Part shown: piece after piece, positions 18,707-23,256 of the stretch | Layout: every line of letters begins with the position of its first letter | How positions within the stretch are numbered: the first letter of the stretch is position 1 | Virus record (IMG/VR): IMGVR_UViG_3300007344_000257 | Location: 1 to 23,256 of that record | Length of the DNA: 23,256 nt | DNA from: a virus | Direction: 5' to 3' (one strand) | The notes under the pieces: generated by a model | The model's input: the letters and a program-made list of their open reading frames with translations, nothing else | The model's database searches: none | What the model was told of the DNA's origin: nothing | Position numbers and translations under genes: made by a program

Positions 18707-20460
18707 AGCGGCTTGCCGTCCAGGCTGATCCGCTGGCGCGTCCCATCCCCACTGCCAGACGACGGAGTACTGCTGCGAGATTGAGTTGGACGATAGGTCG
18801 GGCCGGCATTCCGAGACATGCCGTCAACGGCGATTTGCCGATTGATTTCCTTCTGCGCGATGACCTCTTTTGAATCTCCAGGTTGCGGGAAGTACTGACG
18901 ATCCGCCGCTACGTATTCGTCTTTACCAATCGCAGCCCCCGACTCCTTGCGGAGTTGCGAATAAATAAAGTTGTTCTTTGCCTGCTGGTAACGCTGATAT
19001 TCAGACGAGCGAACTTGATTGGCAGCGTAGTCGCCAATGAAAGGAATAGAGCCCACCAACCCGCCCTCGCCAGCGGTTTGCACCGATGTTGGCAATTTCG
19101 CCACAACTGCGTTTGCCTCTGCCATGCGGTCCGCGTATGTCGCGGCCAGCGCCTGAGTATCATTCATGGGCTTGTTGGCTTCGCGGCGGTCATGCTCCTC
19201 TGCGTCAAGGCGGCGCTTCTGCTCAGCCTCCGACTGCGCATCAGTGCGCCTGCGCCCATACTCAAAGTCGCCCTGAAGGCGCTGGTATTCCAGCTTCTGG
19301 TTCTCGAAAGAGGCATCCAGGTCGCGCTGCATATGGGCGACCATCGCCTGCTCGGCTTGAGCAGGGTTTTCCCTCCCGTATCCGCCTCGGCGGAAGCGAT
19401 CAACGTATGGCGCGGCAAGCTGGGGCGGCATGTCACGCGGCGTCATGCGCTGCGGAAGCTGCGGCGGAGCAACCATCGTCGGCCCCTGCACGCCCTGCGG
19501 CGACGGCGTCGGCGGCATGCCGTTGGTATCGGCGGTTCCCTGTGCAACTTGCGGCCCCGGCTGCGGCGGTTGGCCAGCGCCAGGAAACCGCGATTGCGCC
19601 ATCTGCAGGAACTGGCCGACAGTCTTGCCCTGCATGTCGGGGTTTTGGGCAATCCACTGTTGCGGCACGACAGACGCCATCGGCGCGTTTGGGTCTGCCT
19701 TGAGAAGCGTCTGCGCGCCCTGCGCGCCAGTGCGATGGGCAAGGTAGAGAGCGGCCGGAGTCGGAGCGATGCCCGCCGCCTGTAGCGTCTGCGCGTTGCT
19801 TGCGCGGAACCGTCGCTCTGCTTCCGCCTGCAACTCCGGGGAGGCTTGGCGCGGGTCTGCCGGGAGGTTCAAGTCCGGGTTTTTCGCGCGCACGTCCGCC
19901 CACGTCGGCGGGATGAATTGGAACTGCCCGCCCGCGCCAGACTGCGGATTGAGCGCCGTTGGGTTGTTTCCGCTCTCGAAGCCGCCAAGCGTGCCTTGAT
20001 AGCCGCCCGGAGGCGGAGGCGCGCCTTGCGTGATCTGCGGAGCGCCATAGCTTGCGCCAAAACTTCCGGCCGCCGTCTGCAAGCCTTCGCGTTGCCGGTC
20101 AATCTTGGCCTGCTCGACGGCCATTTGCCCCGAAAGCCGCGCGCCGTACTCGGGGTCAATTGCCGTCAGGAGCCCGATCTTCTTCTGCGGGTCCGCCTCG
20201 GCCATGACTTCCGCAAGCTTGGTGTTGCGGTCCTCGGTGGCCTTCTTCTCCTCCACATCGACGGCGTAATTGCCGTATGCGCCGGCCAGTGTCTGCGCGA
20301 GACGCGAGACGCCCTGCCACGGCGACTGAATGGGGCTGGCGTCCATGCCCTGCTCTTGAAGGCGTCGAGCGAAGGCGCGGCGAGTGTCGTAGGGGTTGGC
20401 ACGGCGACCCAAGCCCGAAAGGGTGTAAGCAAGGTTGTTGTCGTCGGGCATGACGGTCAT
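18703..20460 (-). CDS. Virion protein with lytic transglycosylase-like domain
   Basis: 585 residues from MTVMPDDNNLAYTLSGLGRR; the ATG overlaps the stop of the upstream gene (ATGA). A helical N-terminal part is followed by a transglycosylase-like domain at about 157-270: FESGNNPTALNPQSGAGGQF supplies the candidate catalytic Glu (162) and the GxxQF motif, then QFIPPTWADV and TPAALYLAHRTGAQGAQTLL. A Pro/Gln-rich linker and a second helical region (RRTDAQSEAEQKRRLDAEEH) complete it. It should be carried inside the virion and locally open peptidoglycan during DNA entry, together with the 706-residue neighbour. Confidence 0.8.
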   Translation of the reverse strand: MTVMPDDNNLAYTLSGLGRRANPYDTRRAFARRLQEQGMDASPIQSPWQGVSRLAQTLAGAYGNYAVDVEEKKATEDRNTKLAEVMAEADPQKKIGLLTAIDPEYGARLSGQMAVEQAKIDRQREGLQTAAGSFGASYGAPQITQGAPPPPGGYQGTLGGFESGNNPTALNPQSGAGGQFQFIPPTWADVRAKNPDLNLPADPRQASPELQAEAERRFRASNAQTLQAAGIAPTPAALYLAHRTGAQGAQTLLKADPNAPMASVVPQQWIAQNPDMQGKTVGQFLQMAQSRFPGAGQPPQPGPQVAQGTADTNGMPPTPSPQGVQGPTMVAPPQLPQRMTPRDMPPQLAAPYVDRFRRGGYGRENPAQAEQAMVAHMQRDLDASFENQKLEYQRLQGDFEYGRRRTDAQSEAEQKRRLDAEEHDRREANKPMNDTQALAATYADRMAEANAVVAKLPTSVQTAGEGGLVGSIPFIGDYAANQVRSSEYQRYQQAKNNFIYSQLRKESGAAIGKDEYVAADRQYFPQPGDSKEVIAQKEINRQIAVDGMSRNAGPTYRPTQSRSSTPSSGSGDGTRQRISLDGKPL

Positions 20461-21179
20461 CCGGCAATCTCCCGCTGCAGATGAGCCCACAGGGGCGCGA
20501 CTTCTGCCGCCACCACTTCAAGCTTCGCCCGGTAGGTCTCACTCAGGGCCGGATGATGCTTTGCCAAATAGGCAGCGCGGCCTTCGCTCCACCACGCCGG
20601 GCACGTCGCGCACTCGGGAGACTGCACGCCGTTCTCGTAGACGCGGCAGATCGGAGCGCCGACTTCTCGCAGGTAGGCGAATACATCTTCGTCCGACCAG
20701 TCCAGCAACGGCAGCCACAGGTCGTATCCAAGCCCCGTAGGCCCGTCTTCAGCCGGGAGCCGTTTCATATCTGCGCGTTTCGTGCCCCTGATGACGAGCG
20801 TGCAACCGTCGTTCAGGGCCGCATTGTGCATCGGCACCATGATATTAAACGCGCAGCACTCAAAACGATCCACGAGGCGGCGGTCGCTCATGCCGATTTT
20901 CACACCCAAAGGCGTGCAGGAGCTTGGCACGAGGTCGCTAGGCAAGCCGAAGCGCTCGTTCCAGTCAGCCGCCTGCGTCTCGATGCGGACGAACGACGGC
21001 ACCATAGCCTCAACGCTATCCACGATCTCCCGCACTTCTGGCAGTAGGTCGCCGGTATCGACATGGTAAAGCGTCAGGCGGTCCCAATGCGGACGCAACA
21101 GGTGGACCAACGCAAGGCTGTCCTTGCCACCGCTGAACTGAAAGGCCACGTTCTTGTGGTTAGAAAGGGGATTCGTCAT
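20457..21179 (-). CDS. PAPS reductase family protein with Fe-S cysteines
   Basis: 240 residues. SGGKDS (16-21) is the PP-loop that binds the adenylated or phosphorylated substrate. ECCA (Cys 108 and 109) and CATC (Cys 190 and 193) together form the CC...CxxC set that holds a 4Fe-4S cluster in APS/PAPS reductases and in DndC. RGTKRADMKR and LPLLDWSDEDVFAYLREVGA complete the family core. Host enzymes reduce sulfate; phage relatives may serve in DNA phosphorothioation or another sulfur chemistry, but no dnd genes are seen here. It lies inside the virion gene cluster and its ATG shares bases with the ATG of a divergent lipoprotein gene. Ribosome site weak. Confidence 0.8.
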   Translation of the reverse strand: MTNPLSNHKNVAFQFSGGKDSLALVHLLRPHWDRLTLYHVDTGDLLPEVREIVDSVEAMVPSFVRIETQAADWNERFGLPSDLVPSSCTPLGVKIGMSDRRLVDRFECCAFNIMVPMHNAALNDGCTLVIRGTKRADMKRLPAEDGPTGLGYDLWLPLLDWSDEDVFAYLREVGAPICRVYENGVQSPECATCPAWWSEGRAAYLAKHHPALSETYRAKLEVVAAEVAPLWAHLQREIAG

Positions 21180-21393
21180 GAGACTTTGGCTTGTGCTTCT
21201 TCTGTGCGTTTCCGCATGTGCGGGGCGCGCGACAGTCGAAGGGACAGAAAAGGGCGGCGTGGCGACTTGGTGGAATCATCCAGACGCAACGCTCGCAATG
21301 CAGGCCGCAACGACGCATTGCGCTCGCTATGGCCGCATAGCAAAGCCGACTCAGGTCGAGTGGACGGGAATGATGACGTTTTCATGTGAGTAA
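21178..21393 (+). CDS. Small lipoprotein on the opposite strand (moron-like)
   Basis: 71 residues from MRLWLVLLLCVSACAGRATV. AAAGGGG lies about eight bases before this ATG. A short hydrophobic signal ends in the lipobox VSAC (Cys at 14), predicting an outer- or inner-membrane lipoprotein of under 60 residues. The mature part has HCARYGRIAKPTQVEW and MMTFSC, a two-Cys pattern found in small alphaproteobacterial and prophage lipoproteins. It is the only plus-strand gene in the late region, fits exactly between two minus-strand genes, and so may be transcribed independently in the lysogen, for example for superinfection exclusion. No promoter is obvious. Confidence 0.7.
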   Translation: MRLWLVLLLCVSACAGRATVEGTEKGGVATWWNHPDATLAMQAATTHCARYGRIAKPTQVEWTGMMTFSCE

Positions 21394-22278
21394 TCAAAAC
21401 GCAGCCAAGCCGAAGTAACTGGCGGCCCCGCTGATTCCCGCGCTACCCAAGCCAAACAGTCCACCCATCGCGGCGTCCGAGCTTTTCTGCTGCATCTGCT
21501 GTTGGGCAAGCTGGCCCTGGTACTGGTTCCAGTAATTCCCGCTCACGTCAGTTGGCGCGACTTGCGTCTGTGCCACCTGACTGAACTGCGGCGTCTGCAC
21601 GCCCGTCCCGGTGCCCATGAGCGCGGCCACCTCGTTGATCGGCTGCGTGCGAAGCGCCGTCATTTCCTGAATCGCCCGGTCGCGGGTGTTGCTCTCAAGC
21701 CCGTACTGTTGCGCGGCGGCGTTGCCAGCCTGCACGTCAGCCCCAAGGCGGAAATCGTTCTGCGCGCGGCTGTAATCGTCCTGCGCGGCCCGCCATGCTT
21801 CCGTGCCTACCGTGACGCCCTGATTGGCCAGGCGCTGCCGGAGCGCGTCCTGGTCCCGCTGCATCTGCGGCGCGGCGCGGTCGGTGATCGCCTGCAACTG
21901 CTGGCGGCGGTAATCCTCGTTGTACTGCGGAGCCGGGGCCAGCCCGTCGTAGCTGTAGGGCTTTGAGGTCGCGTCGCCGATGCGGCCAACGTACTGGTTG
22001 GCAAGGTCTGACGTGCCCTGCGTCAGCTGCTGTTGGCTGTTGTAAATCTTCTGCTGTTCGGGGCTGAGCGTGGTCGTCTCGTTCCACAGGGGAACATCGA
22101 CGCCGCCCACGTTCTGCGTCCCGTTGACGGCGTAGGTCTTTGAGCCGTCCGGCCCGTACTGGTTGACGCGATTTAGGTAAGCGTTTGCAACCGCCGTATT
22201 GACGTTGCTTTCCGTCTGCTGTTGCGAGACGTACTTGGGATCAGGGGCCGGGGGTGCCGATGCGCTCTTGCTGCCCAT
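21394..22278 (-). CDS. Podovirus-type virion structural protein
   Basis: 294 residues from MGSKSASAPPAPDPKYVSQQ; a longer frame starts at 22338 but that ATG lies within the acetyltransferase gene, and AAAAGCAGG stands before 22278. The sequence QQTESNVNTAVANAYLNRVN, QYGPDGSKTYAVNGTQ and LSPEQQKIYNSQQQ is a Gln/Asn-rich pattern found in conserved proteins next to podoviral injection genes. Helical and Gln-rich to the end, with a short hydrophobic Gly/Ala tail (GGLFGLGSAGISGAASYFGL) that may touch membranes. Probably a minor virion or ejection component. Its stop abuts that of the lipoprotein gene. Confidence 0.65.
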   Translation of the reverse strand: MGSKSASAPPAPDPKYVSQQQTESNVNTAVANAYLNRVNQYGPDGSKTYAVNGTQNVGGVDVPLWNETTTLSPEQQKIYNSQQQLTQGTSDLANQYVGRIGDATSKPYSYDGLAPAPQYNEDYRRQQLQAITDRAAPQMQRDQDALRQRLANQGVTVGTEAWRAAQDDYSRAQNDFRLGADVQAGNAAAQQYGLESNTRDRAIQEMTALRTQPINEVAALMGTGTGVQTPQFSQVAQTQVAPTDVSGNYWNQYQGQLAQQQMQQKSSDAAMGGLFGLGSAGISGAASYFGLAAF

Positions 22279-22792
22279 ATGCCTGCTTTTCGGTCGGGCG
22301 TCGGACCTTTGGGCGTGGGTTTTTCCACCTCGCCTCAAATTCTCCGCGCGTCATTCCGCAAATGCAGGCATGAACATTCTTGGCGTACTGGTGCCGTAAT
22401 GTCCCTTCCGGCTTCAGGCCGATCCCTTCGTTGAAGCGGAGCGCCCGCTTGTTCGTGGAGGGTGTGGCCGTCACTACCTTCCTACAAGCATACTGTAGAA
22501 ACGGTATGCTCAGCAAGGTTGAAATAGAGCGACGTGTTGCCCATTTCGGGCTTGCCGCCGCAAATGAAATCTCACAGGTGCCGTACCACGTCTTGCCGTC
22601 GATCTCCTTCGGCGCCGTGTAGTTGTGGTAAATGCACACGGCCAGGAGCGGAAACGTCAGATCCCCGCCAGCCACGACACCCACCGCCCTCATGCTCGCG
22701 CTCGGCGTCAGATGCGGGATGCGAACCGCCGCCCATTCAAGGAGCTTCAGGTTCTCGGCGTCAGTGGACGGGAAAAAGATCGTATGGCTCAT
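22241..22792 (-). CDS. GNAT-family acetyltransferase-like protein
   Basis: 183 residues from MSHTIFFPSTDAENLKLLEW, started by ATGA overlap. The GNAT fold is suggested by GTCEISFAAASPKWATRRSI, the helix STLLSIPFLQYACRKVVTAT, then NKRALRFNEGIGLKPEGTLR, matching motifs A and B where acetyl-CoA binds and the NxxALRFNEG-like helix follows. The last 40 residues are basic and overlap the next gene by 38 bases. GNAT genes of this type are common in podoviral structural clusters; the substrate is not known. The acetyl group could be placed on a virion protein, host protein or small molecule. Confidence 0.7.
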   Translation of the reverse strand: MSHTIFFPSTDAENLKLLEWAAVRIPHLTPSASMRAVGVVAGGDLTFPLLAVCIYHNYTAPKEIDGKTWYGTCEISFAAASPKWATRRSISTLLSIPFLQYACRKVVTATPSTNKRALRFNEGIGLKPEGTLRHQYAKNVHACICGMTRGEFEARWKNPRPKVRRPTEKQAYGQQERIGTPGP

Positions 22793-23028
22793 ATAGATGT
22801 CACCGTCTCCCAGCCTGCCCCGGTATTCTGGCAGAGCTTGTTAAGCGTGCCGTCATAGACGAGCGTGCCTTTGACGTTCGGCAAAGCGTTTTTCTGCGTG
22901 GTGGTGATCGGCGTAAGCCGGACGGAAGCAAAGGCGCCCGCCTCGTCCATGCCCGCGCCGGTTAGCACCGCATCGACGCCGCGCCGGAACAGTTCCTCGC
23001 TGGGCTGGAAAATGGGAATAATTGCCAT
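22789..23028 (-). CDS. Small virion-associated hypothetical protein
   Basis: 79 residues from MAIIPIFQPSEELFRRGVDA. The start is fixed by a TGATG junction with the preceding gene; the longer upstream frame is a shadow. The body has an N-terminal helix and a beta-rich end (GTLVYDGTLNKLCQNTGAGW) often seen in phage surface or fibre-tip proteins. It is coupled to the acetyltransferase by ATGA. No family is named with confidence. Confidence 0.6.
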   Translation of the reverse strand: MAIIPIFQPSEELFRRGVDAVLTGAGMDEAGAFASVRLTPITTTQKNALPNVKGTLVYDGTLNKLCQNTGAGWETVTSI

Positions 23029-23256
23029 CAGAGCGCGACCCTCTGGCCGACTTCGTATTTCATGTCGAATGCGTTCAGGATGACCTGAATGCCCCGGCTT
23101 TGGCCCATCATGTGAACCGATGCCGTCGTGCCGATGCCGGTGGCTGCGTACCAATTGTTATAGGGCGAAGCGCCGTCGCCCCACATGCCCACGTCCCACT
23201 CCGACACGTCCCAAACTCCGCCCTGTGCGCCTGCCGATAGCGGAAACTCGTCTGTC
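23028..23256 (-). CDS. C-terminal end of a virion structural protein (partial)
   Basis: The window holds the last 75 residues, reading TDEFPLSAGAQGGVWDVSEW, DVGMWGDGASPYNNWYAATG and VILNAFDMKYEVGQRVAL. The Trp/Asp/Gly-rich WDxSxWDxxxWG pattern followed by a short beta end is common at the C-terminus of large podoviral tail-hub or head-tail adaptor-like proteins. The stop overlaps the next ATG (TGATG). The gene continues beyond the right edge, so its size and N-terminal domains are unknown. Confidence 0.65.
   Translation of the reverse strand, partial: TDEFPLSAGAQGGVWDVSEWDVGMWGDGASPYNNWYAATGIGTTASVHMMGQSRGIQVILNAFDMKYEVGQRVAL

Noticed and set aside
18883-19785. A 300-residue plus-strand open frame
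   Set aside because: It is antisense to the transglycosylase-bearing virion gene, which has a recognised motif set and coupled ends.
1-23256. tRNA genes, CRISPR arrays or insertion sequences
   Set aside because: I looked for cloverleaf-like ends, regularly spaced repeats and transposase motifs by eye and saw none; a tool-based scan could still find a weak case.

Overview
The window is bacteriophage DNA from start to end, either an integrated prophage or a phage genome. It is GC-rich and densely packed, and most neighbouring genes overlap by one or four bases (TGATG or ATGA junctions). A GapR/DUF2312-like protein and the style of the repressor point to an alphaproteobacterial host. The late region (fibres, an internal virion protein, a transglycosylase-bearing virion protein, no visible tail-sheath or tape-measure gene) looks like a temperate podovirus. 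Terminase, portal and capsid genes are not in view. They probably lie beyond the right edge.

Layout. (1) 1-5012, minus strand: the leftward early operon. In transcription order it holds a Cro-like regulator, small unknown proteins, a DnaA domain IV-like DNA-binding protein, a structured stretch with a strong intrinsic terminator, an unknown protein with a likely frame change, a GapR-like protein carrying an HTH tail, a cytosine-methyltransferase-like protein, a DUF1064 nuclease, a small membrane protein and a phage replication protein. (2) 5012-5991: the switch region. A CI-type repressor on the plus strand is flanked on both sides by copies of an 11-bp operator. The leftward and rightward early promoters have the same layout, with one operator in each -35/-10 spacer. 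(3) 5991-11691, plus strand: the rightward early operon, with small unknown proteins, Gp157, a Bet-type annealing protein, NinB, an HNH nuclease, a Lar-like protein and an AlpA-like regulator. It ends in an integrase gene cut off after its N-terminal domain. (4) 11639-23256, minus strand: the late operon, read from right to left. It holds a partial virion protein, a small virion protein, a GNAT acetyltransferase, a virion protein, a PAPS-reductase-family protein, a transglycosylase-bearing virion protein, a membrane-active ejection-type protein, fibre genes, a holin candidate, an endolysin and Rz/Rz1 spanins. One lipoprotein gene at 21178-21393 points the opposite way, like a moron.

How it fits together. 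The repressor should silence both early promoters in the lysogen. On induction, the left arm supplies replication and DNA modification and the right arm supplies annealing recombination. Late genes then make the injection machinery and fibres and finally the lysis set, whose last gene meets the integrase fragment head-on at about 11640.

The observations most worth following are the operator and promoter architecture with an apparently leaderless Cro-like transcript, the DnaA-IV-like and GapR-HTH proteins in one early operon, the structured terminator region, the truncated integrase at a sharp module boundary, the Fe-S PAPS-reductase-family gene inside the virion cluster, and two likely frameshifts. 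No tRNA gene, CRISPR array, insertion sequence or reverse transcriptase was seen.
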